Positions 26,001 through 41,000 of a stretch of 64,000 bases of DNA are shown in pieces. The stretch's first letter is position 1; each line of letters starts with the position of its first letter. The translations under genes and the position numbers were made by a program. Below the pieces are notes generated by a model. That model saw only the letters and a list, made by a program, of their open reading frames with translations, made no database searches and was not told where the DNA came from. The stretch is taken from the NCBI RefSeq assembly GCF_902459465.1, contig NC_047072.1:15667776-15731775 (forward strand). The letters run 5' to 3'. Source of the DNA: Asterias rubens. Its lineage: Eukaryota; Echinodermata; Asteroidea; Forcipulatida; Asteriidae.

Positions 26001-29000
26001 ATCTATGATACTAGGAGTGATACCAGTGCTCCAGCTATCAATGCTTATCTATCTCTGGCTCGTTTTGGCTAAGCAAATATTGTTGACACTTGGCAGCTTA
26101 TTGTATATCTCTTTGTTTGGTGTATATGCAGGCTGTTGACATCTATGATGCTAGGAGTGATACCAGTGCTCCAGCTATCAATGCTCATCTATCTCTGGCT
26201 CGTTTTGGCTAAGCAAATATTGTTGACACTTGGCAGCTTATTGTATATCTCTTTGTTTGGTGTATATGCAGGCTGTTGACATCTATGATGCTAGGAGTGA
26301 TACCAGTGCTCCAGCTATCAATGCTCATCTATCTCTGGCTCGTTTTGGCTAAGCAAATATTGTTGACACTTAGCAGCTTATTGTATATCTCTTTGTTTGG
26401 TGTATATGCAGGCAGTTGACATCTATGATGCTAGGAGTGATACCAGTGCTCCAGCTATCAATGCTCATCTATCTCTGGCTCGTTTTGGCTAAGCAAATAT
26501 TGTTGACACTTGGCAGCTTATTGTATATCTCTTTGTTTGGTGTATATGCAGGCAGTTGACATCTATGATGCTAGGAGTGATACCAGTGCTCCAGCTATCA
26601 ATGCTCATCTATCTCTGGCTCGTTTTGCTGATTCTCAATATCAGAACATTGTGAACTACACTAAGTCTAGTGAGTATGAAGCTAAGGAGAATCTACTGAA
26701 GAGGGCAAAGAGAGACTGTGAAGAACTCAAGGCCATCGGGGGAAAGAGTAGCAGCAGGTATCTAGCCACTTTTATCTTTTGTGCATGCTAAGTCGCCAGA
26801 CACACAAGGCCTGAAGGCCGGTTCAAGGTGTGGGATACAAGTCAACCATTTTTCAAGGGGCCGTTGCCACCTACTCCTGGGGCTGAAACAGGGTTACCCC
26901 CTTTACCGTCCATGCGGATGTAGGACAGACGAATGTAGGATTCTATCTTAGTTTATATAGTCGAATCAATTTGTCTCTTGGATGAAATTGGGATTGGTAG
27001 TACTTGATAAGTTGAGGGCACTGGGTTGTGAAACATATTGCCCTAGACAAGAACTGAGTATTACTATTTTCCTATAGCACATGATTCAGTCAGAATGAAG
27101 GTAACATATATAAAACCAGTGTTAGAGCCAGTATCAGAATGAAGAGCAGGTTTAGGCTTTAAGGCACACTTGAAGTCAAAATAAGGGTCTGTTAAAGTTT
27201 AAGGGTCTTCTAGCGCAAAGTCAGACCGAATTTAAAGGGCTGGAGCGTTTAATCAAAGTAAAACAAAACGGAACAGCTTTGTGTTTTTTCACAATTACCT
27301 AATGACTAGTTATTGTTATTATGTATATACTGCCGTGAAGTAAATTATGAAAACTTGACAGGATATTAATAAGAATCTCTCTTTAAGAAGCAGTGTTAGT
27401 TTAGAGAATGAAAACATTGATGTTTCAAATGACAGGAGATTACAACATACCAGTAGAAATATCGGTTTGATCTCTCCTCTAGTTTTTCTCCAAACCAGCA
27501 CTTTATCCAAGAAGTAGGTTTTGGCTCCTAATCTAAATTCCTTTCACCATCCACACTTTCTTGTTTTCTTACAATGACAGTAAATACTTACATACCCTTC
27601 ATAAGCAATCCGGGATTGATGAGCTAGAGTTGGGTTCACTTTCCACTCCATGCAGAGCATTAAATCTCGCTTTCTTGTTTTCTTACAGTGACAGTAAATA
27701 CTTACGTACCCTTCATAAGCAATCTGAGATTGATGAGCTAGAGTTGGGGTCCATGATGGAAGACAGAGAGAACTTCTTACAGAAAGCGATTGAATGCTAT
27801 TTGAAGTGTCTTCAGCATGGAAGCCAAGATCATGATATGAGAGTCTTTAGAGTTTGTTCATTGTGGTTTGATAACTCATCAGATGACTATCTTAATCAAC
27901 TCATACAGGTTGGTAGTAAGGCTTTTACAGCCCCCTTTCACACTACTCTATTCCCAGGGGTTGATAACGGCCGGCCCCTTTCACACTACACTATTCCCAG
28001 GGGTTGATAACAGCCCGCCCCTTTCACACTACACTATTCCCAGGGGTTGATAATGGCCAGCCCCTTTCACACTACTCTATTCCCAGGGGTTGATAATGGC
28101 CGGCCCCTTTCACACTTCTCTATTCCCAGGGGTTGATAACATCCAGCCCCTTTCACACTACTCTATTCCCAGGGGTTGATAATGTCCAGCCCCTTTCACA
28201 CTACACTATTCCCAGGGGTTGATAATGGCCGGCCCCTTTCACACTACTCTATTCCCAGGGGTTGATAACGGCCGGCCCCTTTCACACTACACTATTCCCA
28301 GGGGTTGATAACATCCAGCCCCTTTCATACTACTCTATTCCCAGGGGTTGATAACATCCAGCCCCTTTCATACTACTCTATTCCCAGGGGTTGATAACAT
28401 CCAGCCCCTTTCACACTACTCTATTCCCAGGGGTTGATAACATCCAGCCCCTTTCATACTACTCTATTCCCAGGGGTTATTAACATCCAGCCCCTTTCAC
28501 ACTACTCTATTCCCAGGGGTTGATAACGGCCGGCCCCTTTCACACTACACTATTCCCAGGGGTTGATAACATCCAGCCCCTTTCATACTACTCTATTCCC
28601 AGGGGTTGATAACATCCAGCCCCTTTCACACTACTCTATTCCCAGGGGTTGATAACGGCCGGCCCCTTTCACACTACTCTATTCCCAGGGGTTGATAATG
28701 TCCAGCCCCTTTCACACTACTCTATTCCCAGGGGTTGATAATGTCCAGCCCCTTTCACACTACTCTATTCCCAGGGGTTGATAATGTCCAGCCCCTTTCA
28801 CACTACACTATTCCCAGGGGTTGATAACGGCTGGCCCCTTTCACACTACTCTATTCCCAGGGGTTGATAACGGCCGGCCCCTTTCACACTACTCTATTCC
28901 ATAGGGTTGATAATGTCCAGCCCCTTTCACACTACTCTATTCCCAGGGGTTGATAACGGCTGGCCCCTTTCACACTACTCTATTCCCAGGGGTTGATAAC

Positions 29001-32000
29001 GGCCGGCCCCTTTCACACTACTCTATTCCATGGGGTTGATAATGTCCAGCCCCTTTCATACTACTCTATTCCCAGGGGTTGATAACGGCTGGCCCCTTTC
29101 ACACTACTCTATTCCCAGGGGTTGATAACGGCCGGCCCCTTTCACACTACTCTATTCCATGGGGTTGATAATGTCCAGCCCCTTTCACACTACTCTATTC
29201 CCAGGGGTTGATAACGGCCGGCCCCTTTCATACTACTCTATTCCCAGGGGTTGATAACGGCTGGCCCCTTTCACACTACTCTATTCCCAGGGGTTGATAA
29301 CGGCCGGCCCCTTTCACACTACTCTATTCCCAGGGGTTGATAACGGCCGGCCCCTTTCACACTACTCTAATCCCAGGGGTTGATAACGGCCGGCCCCTTT
29401 CATACTACTCTATTCCCAGGGGTTGATAACAGCCCGCCCCTTTCATACTACTCTATTCCCAGGGGTTGATAACGGCTGGCCCCTTTCACACTACTCTATT
29501 CACAGGGGTTGATAACGGCCGGCCCCTTTCATACTACTCTATTCCCAGGGGTTATTAACATCCAGCCCCTTTCACACTACTCTATTCCCAGGGGTTGATA
29601 ACGGCCGGCCCCTTTCACACTACACTATTCCCAGGGGTTGATAACATCCAGCCCCTTTCATACTACTCTATTCCCAGGGGTTGATAACATCCAGCCCCTT
29701 TCACACTACTCTATTCCCAGGGGTTGATAACGGCCGGCCCCTTTCACACTACTCTATTCCCAGGGGTTGATAATGTCCAGCCCCTTTCACACTACTCTAT
29801 TCCCAGGGGTTGATAATGTCCAGCCCCTTTCACACTACTCTATTCCCAGGGGTTGATAATGTCCAGCCCCTTTCACACTACACTATTCCCAGGGGTTGAT
29901 AACGGCTGGCCCCTTTCACACTACTCTATTCCCAGGGGTTGATAACGGCCGGCCCCTTTCACACTACTCTATTCCATGGGGTTGATAATGTCCAGCCCCT
30001 TTCACACTACTCTATTCCCAGGGGTTGAAAACGGCTGGCCCCTTTCACACTACTCTATTCCCAGGGGTTGATAACGGCCGGCCCCTTTCATACTACTCTA
30101 TTCCATGGGGTTGATAATGTCCAGCCCCTTTCATACTACTCTATTCCCAGGGGTTGATAACGGCCGGCCCCTTTCATACTACTCTATTCCATGGGGTTGA
30201 TAATGTCCAGCCCCTTTCACACTACTCTATTCCCAGGGGTTGATAACGGCCGGCCCCTTTCACACTACTCTATTCCCAGGGGTTGATAATGTCCAGCCCC
30301 TTTCACACTACTCTATTCCCAGGGGTTGATAACGGCTGGCCCCTTTCACACTACACTATTCCCAGGGGTTGATAATGTCCAGCCCCTTTCATACTACTCT
30401 ATTCCCAGGGGTTGATAACGGCCGGCCCCTTTCACACTACTCTATTCCATGGGGTTGATAATGTCCAGCCCCTTTCATACTACTCTATTCCCAGGGGTTG
30501 ATAACGGCTGGCCCCTTTCACACTACTCTATTCCCAGGGGTTGATAACGGCCGGCCCCTTTCACACTACTCTATTCCATGGGGTTGATAATGTCCAGCCC
30601 CTTTCACACTACTCTATTCCCAGGGGTTGATAACGGCCGGCCCCTTTCATACTACTCTATTCCCAGGGGTTGATAACGGCTGGCCCCTTTCACACTACTC
30701 TATTCCCAGGGGTTGATAACGGCTGGCCCCTTTCACACTACTCTATTCCCAGGGGTTGATAACGGCCGGCCCCTTTCATACTACTCTATTCCATGGGGTT
30801 GATAATGTCCAGCCCCTTTCACACTACACTATTCCCAGGGGTTGATAACGGCCGGCCCCTTTCATACTACTCTATTCCCAGGGGTTGATAACGGCTGGCC
30901 CCTTTCACACTACTCTATTCCATGGTGTTGATAACAGCCCGCCCCTTTCACACTACACTATTCCCAGGGGTTGATAACAGCCAGCCCCTTTCACACTACA
31001 CTATTCCCAGGGGTTGATAATGGCCGGCCCCTTTCACACTACTCTATTCCCAGGGGTTGATAACGGCCGGCCCCTTTCACACTACTCTATTCCCAGGGGT
31101 TGATAACGGCTGGCCCCTTTCACACTACTCTATTCCATGGGGTTGATAACAGCCCGCCCCTTTCACACTACACTATTCCCAGGGGTTGATAACAGCCAGC
31201 CCCTTTCACACTACACTATTCCCAGGGGTTGATAACGGCCGGCCCCTTTCACACTACTCTATTCCCAGGGGTTGATAACATCCAGCCCCTTTCACACTAC
31301 TCTATTCCATGGGGTTGATAACAGCCAGCCCCTTTCACACTACACTATTCCCAGGGGTTGATAACGGCTGGCCCCTTTCACACTACACTATTCCCAGGGG
31401 TTGATAACGGCCGGCCCCTTTCACACTACTCTATTCCCAGGGATTGATAATGTCCAGCCCCTTTCATACTACTCTATTCCCAGGGGTTGATAACGGCCGG
31501 CCCCTTTCACACTACTCTATTCCCAGGGGTTGATAATGTCCAGGCCCTTTCACACTACTCTATTCCCAGGGGTTGATAACGGCCGGCCCCTTTCACACTA
31601 CTCTATTCCCAGGGGTTGATAATGTCCAGCCCCTTTCATACTACTCTATTCCATGGGGTTGATAATGTCCAGCCCCTTTCACACTACTCTATTCCCAGGG
31701 GTTGATAACGGCCGGCCCCTTTCATACTACTCTATTCCCAGGGGTTGATAACGGCCGGCCCCTTTCACACTACACTATTCCCAGGGGTTGATAATGTCCA
31801 GCCCCTTTCACACTACTCTATTCCATGGGGTTGATAACGGCCGGCCCCTTTCACACTACTCTATTCCCAGGGGTTGATAACATCCAGCCCCTTTAATACT
31901 ACTCTATTCCCAGGGGTTGATAACGGCCGGCCCCTTTCACACTACACTATTCCCAGGGGTTGATAACAGCCCGCCCCTTTCACACTACTCTATTCCCAGG

Positions 32001-35000
32001 GGTTGATAACGGCCGGCCCCTTTCACACTACTCTAATCCCAGGGGTTGATAATGTCCAGCCCCTTTCACACTACTCTATTCCCAGGGGTTGATAACAGCC
32101 AGCCCCTTTCACACTACACTATTCCCAGGGGTTGATAACATCCAGCCCCTTTCACACTACTCTATTCCCAGGGGTTGATAATGGCCGGCCCCTTTCACAC
32201 TACTCTATTCCCAGGGGTTGATAACGGCTGGCCCCTTTCACACTACTCTATTCCCAGGGGTTGATATGGACGGCCCCTTTCACACTACTCTAATCCCAGG
32301 GGTTGATAACATCCAGCCCCTTTCACACTACTCTATTCCCAGGGGTTGATAACGGCCGGCCCCTTTCACACTACACTATTCCCAGGGGTTGATAACGGCC
32401 GGCCCCTTTCACACTACTCTAATCCCAGGGGTTGATAACATCCAGCCCCTTTCACACTACTCTATTCCCAGGGGTTGATAACGGCTGGCCCCTTTCACAC
32501 TACTCTATTCCCAGGGGTTGATAACGGCCGGCCCCTTTCACACTACTCTATTCCATGGGGTTGATAATGTCCAGCCCCTTTCACACTACACTATTCCCAG
32601 GGGTTGATAATGTCCAGCCCCTTTCATACTACTCTATTCCCAGGGGTTGATAATGTCCAGCCCCTTTCACACTACTCTATTCCCAGGGGTTGATAACGGC
32701 CGGCCCCTTTCACACTACTCTACAGAGAGAGGGCGCTTTACTACAAGCTGTATTAAAAAGCCAACACTTTGAGACAAGACTAGGCACACATGGTCTTCCC
32801 ACTTGACGTACGTATGTTGTGTATGTATTTTGCGACAATAGCAGTCAACGTTCACGCTTCTGGCTTGTGGAATATCTGTCTAAGGAATGAAAAATATCTT
32901 GAAAATGAGGATGCACAGCACATTGTTACAATGTAAGAGTTGTGGCCTATGTTTCTGTGAATGTTTTGTCTACGCTGCAGTTTTAAGCCTTCTAACCTTC
33001 GTAGCCCAAAATCGACAAGTCAACAAGTTTCTTGATGGCCCCAAATCCGGACAACCGTTTTCCGCTTTTTTTTCATGACCCATTCACAGGCCTGGTAACT
33101 GTTTTGTTTTGTTTGTAAAATTTCTGCTGAATTTTAAAGGTCACATAAGCACATCATAAAACAGCAGTGGGATTTGAATTAATTTTGCCTCCCCAGGGTT
33201 ACATTTGAACTGCTATTTACTGTGTTTGTTTTCTTCAGGAATCTTGTGAGAGAATTGAAAGTCGTAAGTTCTTACCCATGTTGTATCAACTAGCAGCTAG
33301 GATGACCACAAAGACTCAAGATAAACAACTGTTTCATGAAGTACTAAATGAGGTAAAGTCACCCAATATTAATATCACTAAATAGTATACAAATAGTCAA
33401 GTGCAATGGACAGAATCATTTCAGAAATGTAGTGATTAGGAAGATTTAAGCGATAATCTTCAGTTGATAGAGAAGATGGCTAGAGACCATCCTCATCATG
33501 CACTGCCTATTATTCTAACTCTTGTTATTAATCTTTGTATTTAACAATCTTCAGTTGATAGAGAAGATGGCTAGGGACCATCCTCATCATGCACTGCCTA
33601 TTATTCTAGCTCTTGCTAATGCAAACAAGGATGCCCTGATCACTGCATCTAAGACTACAGGTAGACTGGCCCGTACTACCTCATCAGTCAAAGACTCAGA
33701 TACCAGCCATGCTGATCAAGTAAGTACAACGAATCATCTATAGTTTGTTTATATACAACGTCCAAACAGACAAGGAGACCGGCGGCTGTGTAAGTCATCC
33801 AGAAGCTGAAGCTGATGATTTGCAACTCTATTGCTCCCTTTGAAGTTAATGAAATTGGCGGCTCAAGTCTTACTCGAGTCCAAGACAGCAACTCGATTCT
33901 ACAACACTACATTAACAGCATTTCAGATGGAATATTTCCCTGGAAGACTTGCACAATTTCAACTTAATAACATTTCATAGAGCTGCTTAAGAAGAACATT
34001 TCTGCTCAGCAAACATAAGCAGGATACCAGTCATAGATGCTACATATAACATGGTATTTTGGCTGATAACAATATTCTGGTAATCAAGCTACATTTTGTG
34101 CATAAGCAGCTCTATAAATTTGGCACCTGAGCTATCAGCTTATTTATACTAATAAATCTGTTCAATTTTAACAGTGAATAATTTTGTACATTGACCTTAA
34201 ACCTTTAGGCCAGAATGCAAGCAGCTAAAGGCATGTTAGAGCGATTGAGATCTACTCCTAGTATTCGTGATATTCTTGCTGGATTAGAGAGACTATCTGA
34301 TGCTTATATTGAACTGGCTTATTGGGATGTCTCGGATCGCAAGAGAGAAACAGGTTTGTATACTTGGTTTCTTACCCTAAAGTAAGCACACTGGACTCAA
34401 GGTCCTACAGTAAGCACACTGGACTCAAGCTCCTACAGTAAGCACACTGGGCTCAAGCTCCTACAGTAAGCACACTGGACTCAAGCTCTGGTGTTTCTCA
34501 TCAGCACAGTGTGGGTTGGAGTCATGGTCATGACTCTTGTGTACTTAGGCAAGACACTTTATCATTATTGCTTCTTCCTTAGGATGGTGTTATAGACTCT
34601 TGTGTACTTAGGCAAGACACTTTATCATTATTGCTTCTTCCTTAGGATGGTGTTATAGACTCTTGTGTACTTAGGCACGACACTTTATCATTATTGCTTC
34701 TTCCTTAGGATGGTATTATATAATAATAATATAGTATCACTCAATGACTCTCATGGCTTCAGTATCATTATTCTTCCTGCAAGGTTTGCGGAGCTACGTT
34801 TTGTAGTATGAGGCATATTCCGTTACATAGCACAATGGAATGGTTTACAAAGTTTACTAGCTTCGTGTACTTGCATTACATCATGTATGGGACCTACAGC
34901 AACAATAATGCTTAAGTGTCTCGCTTAAGGTCACAAGTTTCACGACTGGGTCTTGAACCCACACTCAGGTGTTCTTATCCACTTGGCCACGACACGCCAG

Positions 35001-38000
35001 TTTTCCAACTGACACACACGGCGGGTCCATTGGCTTGGCAGAGCATTGCATGGGAATGTTTAGCACACCACTGTGTAAATAACCCATTGAGGAATGCTCC
35101 TATATTTTGGTATAATGCTACGGTCCAGCAGAACATTCGTGTAGTCCAGTGGATTGTGAGTATAGGGAGGATGTTTGTTGTATTTGGCCAGTGGATGTCA
35201 AGTTTCTATGTTTTTTTAACGTGGACAATAAATAAATCTATTCTATTTATTCTATTCTTGTAGTTAAGAAGCTCCCTGACATTACAATAAAAAAACAACA
35301 AATAAGTCACTCTTTACTTTCCCCAGGAGCCATTCGACTTCCCTCGACTCAACCACTGACTCAACTATCGCACTTACAACATGTTGCCATGCCAACCATG
35401 GAGGTACCTATTGATGCAAACTGTCGCTATGACAACATAACTTGGATTGAAGGATTTGAAGGGACGTTCAAGTTAGCTGGAGGGATTAACCTTCCTAAGA
35501 TTATCACTTGCATCGGATCAGATGGGATCAAGAGGAGGCAGCTTGTTAAGGTAAGAAAGGAAAGCATCATCCAAAATATTTACTGTAACACTCCTAATTC
35601 CTTGACTTAACTCTATTTACTGCAAGTTAAAGATAACACTCTCAGTAGAAAAAGACAAAACACTCTGTAACATCAGATACTTAACTTGTAATGATCATGT
35701 GGCACACTGTGGTGTGTCATGGCGGAATGGTTAAGAGAACCCAACTAAAGCTCTGGTGTTTCTGATCAGCAGAGTGTTGGTTCAAGTCCTGGTCATGCCC
35801 TTGTATCCTTTAGCAAGAAACTTTACCATAACTGCTTTGTCTTCTGGATGAGACATTAAGCTGTAAGTCCCATGCACTATGATTGGTAATAACTGTAAAG
35901 AAAAGGACCTAGAACACTTAACATGGAAGAGTAGAGGTTAACCCTAGTGTTTCTGGTTCACATAACAAGCACCGTTGTTAACAGGTTTCCTCAGGCTTGC
36001 GAGCTATAAGAACACTTAACATGGAAGAGTAGGGGTTAACCCTAGTGTTTCTGGTTCACATAACAAGCACCATTGTTAACAGGTTTCCTTAGGCTTGCGA
36101 GCTATAAGAACACTTAACATGGAAGAGTAGGGGTTAACCCTAGTGTTTCTGGTTCACATAACAAACACTGTTGTTAACAGGTTTTCTCAGGCTGGCGAGC
36201 TATAAGAACACTTAACATGAAAGAGTAGGGGTTAACCCTAGTGTTTATGGTTCACATAACAAGCACCATTGTTTACAGGTGTCCTCAGGCTTGCGAGCTA
36301 TAAGAACACTTAACATGAAAGAGTAGGGGTTAACCCTAGTGTTTCTGGTTCACATAACAAACACCGTTGTTAACAGGTTTCCTCAGGCTTGCGAGCTATG
36401 AGAACACTTAACATGGAAGAGTAGGGGTTAACCCTAGTGTTTCTGGTTCACATAACAAACACCGTTGTTAACAGGTTTTCTCAGGCTTGCGAGCTATAAG
36501 AACACTTAACATGGAAGAGTAGAGGTTAACCCTAGTGTTTCTGGTTCACATAACAAACACCGTTGTAAACAGGTTTCCTCAGGCTGGCGAGCTATAAGAA
36601 CACTTAACATGGAAGAGATGGGGTTAACCCTAGTGTTTCTGGTTCACATAACAAACACCCTTGTTTTTCATGTTTCCTTAGGCTTGCGAGCTATAAAAAC
36701 ACTTAACATGGAAGAGTAGGGGTTAACCCTAGTGTTTCTGGTTCACATAACAAGCACCGTTGTAAACAGGTTTCCTCAGGCTGGCGAGCTATAAGAACAC
36801 TTAACATGGAAGAGTAGAGGTTAACCCTAGTGTTTCTGGTTCACATAACAAACACTGTTGTTTACAGGTTTCCTTAGGCTTGCGAGCTATAAAAACACTT
36901 AACATGGAAGAGTAGGGGTTAACCCTAGTGTTTCTGGTTCACATAACAAGCACCATTGTTTACAGGTTTCCTTAGGCTTGCGAGCTATAAAAACACTTAA
37001 CATGGAAGAGTAGGGGTTAACCCTAGTGTTTCTGGTTCACATAACAAACACCGTTGTTTACAGGTTTCCTTAGGCTTGCGAGCTATAAGAACACTTAACA
37101 TGGAAGAGTAGGGGTTAACCCTAGTGTTTCTGGTTCACATAACAAACACTGTTGTTAACAGGTTTTCTCAGGCTGGCGAGCTATAAGAACACTTAACATG
37201 AAAGAGTAGGGGTTAACCCTAGTGTTTATGGTTCACATAACAAGCACCATTGTTTACAGGTGTCCTCAGGCTTGCGAGCTATAAGAACACTTAACATGAA
37301 AGAGTAGGGGTTAACCCTAGTGTTTCTGGTTCACATAACAAACACTGTTGTTTACAGGTTTCCTTAGGCTTGCGAGCTATAAGAACACTTAACATGGAAG
37401 AGTAGGGGTTAACCCTAGTGTTTCTGGTTCACATAACAAACACTGTTGTTAACAGGTTTTCTCAGGCTTGCGAGCTATAAGAACACTTAACATGGAAGAG
37501 TAGGGGTTAACCCTAGTGTTTCTGGTTCACATAACAAACACTGTTGTTAACAGGTTTTCTCAGGCTGGCGAGCTATAAGAACACTTAACATGAAAGAGTA
37601 GGGGTTAACCCTAGTGTTTATGGTTCACATAACAAGCACCATTGTTTACAGGTGTCCTCAGGCTTGCGAGCTATAAGAACACTTAACATGAAAGAGTAGG
37701 GGTTAACCCTAGTGTTTCTGGTTCACATAACAAACACCGTTGTTAACAGGTTTCCTTAGGCTTGCGAGCTATAAGAACACTTAACATGGAAGAGTAGGGG
37801 TTAACCCTAGTGTTTCTGGTTCACATAACAAGCACCGTTGTTTACAGGTTTCCTTAGGCTTGCGAGCTATAAGAACACTTAACATGGAAGAGTAGGGGTT
37901 AACCCTAGTGTTTCTGGTTCACATAACAAACACTGTTGTTAACAGGTTTTCTCAGGCTGGCGAGCTATAAGAACACTTAACATGAAAGAGTAGGGGTTAA

Positions 38001-41000
38001 CCCTAGTGTTTATGGTTCACATAACAAGCACCATTGTTTACAGGTGTCCTCAGGCTTGCGAGCTATAAGAACACTTAACATGAAAGAGTAGGGGTTAACC
38101 CTAGTGTTTCTGGTTCACATAACAAGCACCGTTGTTTACAGGTTTCCTCAGGCTGGCGAGCTATAAGAACACTTAACATGAAAGAGTAGGGGTTAACCCT
38201 AGTGTTTCTGGTTCACATAACAAGCACCGTTGTTTACAGGTTTCCTCAGGCTTGCGAGCTATAAGAACACTTAACATGGAAGAGTAGAGGTTAACCTCAG
38301 TGTTTCTGGTTCACATAACAAGCACCGTTGTTTACAGGTTTCCTCAGGCTTGCGAGCTACAGTAATTATGTTCACTTATGAGGTATCCTTGATACCAATA
38401 CCAGAATTATTTAGTAATAATAATTAATCTCAACTTAAAGTTTTTGGGTATTTACGAATGGGAATAAAAGAGTAGTGACTCAGCCTTATAAAACCTTGCG
38501 GATCATGGCTGTGCCGGTTTTAAACAACCATTTAAGACCTTGTCACTGCTTGCTTTTTGGATTAACGAATGACACATATTCTTACATAGGGGAAGGATGA
38601 TCTGAGGCAGGATGCAGTCATGCAACAAGTGTTCTCATTGGTCAATAAACTTCTTCAAAGAAATCAAGAAACAAGAAAACGGAGACTTCAAATCAGAACA
38701 TACAAAGTAAGATTGTAGGTCATTATCAGTCAAAGGTAGAAACATAGCTAGTTTTTCAAAACCTTGAGGTTGGGCCTAATTGTTTTGATTGATAATTACG
38801 GAAATTCCAGACATAACAAATTATCAAGATATCAATTATATGATGAACAAACCCATTATACAAGTTAAAATAGCATTCATGTTCAAAATGTTCACTCAAG
38901 TAGCTTCTAAAACACAATATTAATAAGGACTTCAAGATAATAAAGTTCTTTATAACACTGGGTTATTATAATTACCTATTTGGGATAGCCCTGGAGAATA
39001 CCTACAACCACAGAGAGTGTGACCTTGTTAGTTTTTGTTTCTTGCCTTTAGATTGTACCTCTTTCTCAGCGTAGTGGCTTACTAGAATGGTGTGAGGGTA
39101 CAATGCCTATTGGTCAATATCTCATTGGGAATCAAAGGACTGACTTTGGAGCTCATAAACGCTACAGACCTCAAGATTGGACATCCATGGAATGCAGATC
39201 TAAAATGGCGGTAAGTTAGAAATATTCAGTAAGAATTATAATAAGAATGGCTTTCATGTTTCCCTGATCAGTATAGCTTCAATTACCATGAGAGTTGTAT
39301 TGGTCGTTCACACTGGTTAAATTGCATAAGAGATGCAGAGGAGGATTGATTTGACCCATTTACACTGGCATTGCTAACCCTGGCAAACTCGGAGGAAACA
39401 GCTACCCCTGCTTGGGTGTTGAGGTTAGCATAACAAGTGTTTGTTTCCCAGAATTTGTTTTTGAGAACTAATTTTGACGTGTTCACATTTGAATTGTCAT
39501 AACCCTGGTGTACTCTCTCTGGAAAAAGCTACCCCTGCTTATGAAACCTGTCATTGGTTGAGTGTTTTGAACCACAACGATGCCAGGCTATGCAAGGGGG
39601 TCTAGAGTATGTCTTTGACTGTTTTTACAGAATGTAACATTACAAAGTTGGTAAATTAAATTTAAAAAAACTTATGTTGTAATGTTTTCACTCGTAGCAA
39701 GCGCACAAAAGCTCTGAACAAGGGAAGAAGTACAGAGAGTATTTGGCTGTGATGGCACATTTCAAACCGGTGTTCCGTCATTTCTTCTTGGAGAAGTTTC
39801 CTGACCCTGCTGTGTGGCTTGAGAGGAGACTAGCCTACACAAGAAGTGTAGCTACATCCTCTATTGGTAAGACCACTATTTGTTTGTCAGTGAGCAGTTT
39901 GCAGACTTCAGAATTATCCGCATCATGGTGAACACAAACGGAATCGCGGAAATTGGTGTAGAACACGGAATCGATCCAATTGCACGGAATTTCACGGAAT
40001 TAAACAAAAATCTAAATGATAGGTTTAAATATTGTCTAAAATAAGATCGAGAACCAACAAAAACAACATTAAAATACCTCAAAAGTTTTTATTCTTGCGA
40101 TATAAAATCCATCACTAGGCCTACCGATTGGATCTTTCCCCAGTAGAGCGAGTCAGTATCGTCCGCGCACGCACACACCCGGCCCGGCTGCATTCACGTA
40201 TTTCAGTCTGTGTATTGTTTGCAAGCATTCCACTTTGTACATGCTTAGCTATGTAAAGTGTAGGGTTCCAGACGACAGTGCCATGAACCATGCACCAGTT
40301 TTTCCCAGGGCGAATGTGGGCAGATAATTGCCCCCTTCATCCGGGAAAAAAAACCCGCGCAAACCGTGCTGGTATCTGACCATTATATGCACAAATGGAT
40401 AGGTTTCCGTCGGTTTCATCAGCAGTGTCTCAAAATGGCGTCCAAACGGACTGAAGGCTTTGCCGCGCCGTCGGGGAAACAATCCACAACGCAACGTTCG
40501 AGTGAGACAACAATTTTAGTGTTGAGGTAATAAAGTTTACATTGAGCGTTACAAGTGGGTATTTGTGTCATGTTTATAGGGGTTTGTTTTTTTTTCACCT
40601 TAAATTTACACCGTTGTTATCACGGAAACAGTTAAAAGATAACACCGGTAAAAAACGGAATTCAGGGTTTTAGAAAACGGAATTCTGGGTTTTAGAAAAC
40701 GGAAAATTCTGATGTCTGAGTATGTTGGACTTTGTGTGTCAAGTTGCTACATTATAATTGCTTAAGTGGAGACAAGCCTACACAAGCTACGTTTGCTATT
40801 CAAATATTAATGTGTTTGAATTTGAATAAAAGTGATGTTTTTAAGCATTATTATGAACTAAGACTTGACATTTCAAAGAATTTTTAATAGTGATTTAGCC
40901 ATTACAAAATCTGTACTTTCAAATACTTTTTTTGGCGAAAAGAAACATTTCCAATTGTTTTTAGTTGATTGATTGATTGTTTATTTATTTTTAGTTGGGT

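Noticed and set aside
27561..28050. Reading frames entering the 43-bp minisatellite
   Set aside because: They join ATM exon 25 to the intron array; the exon ends at the GT donor at 27,909.
27935..32722. Possible CRISPR-like array
   Set aside because: Direct 43-bp units with no unique spacers, inside an animal gene intron; a minisatellite.
35700..35795. Possible tRNA-Leu gene
   Set aside because: It has A- and B-box-like sequence and a long variable arm, but no acceptor-stem pairing, and is followed by a body shared with other dispersed copies: a SINE.
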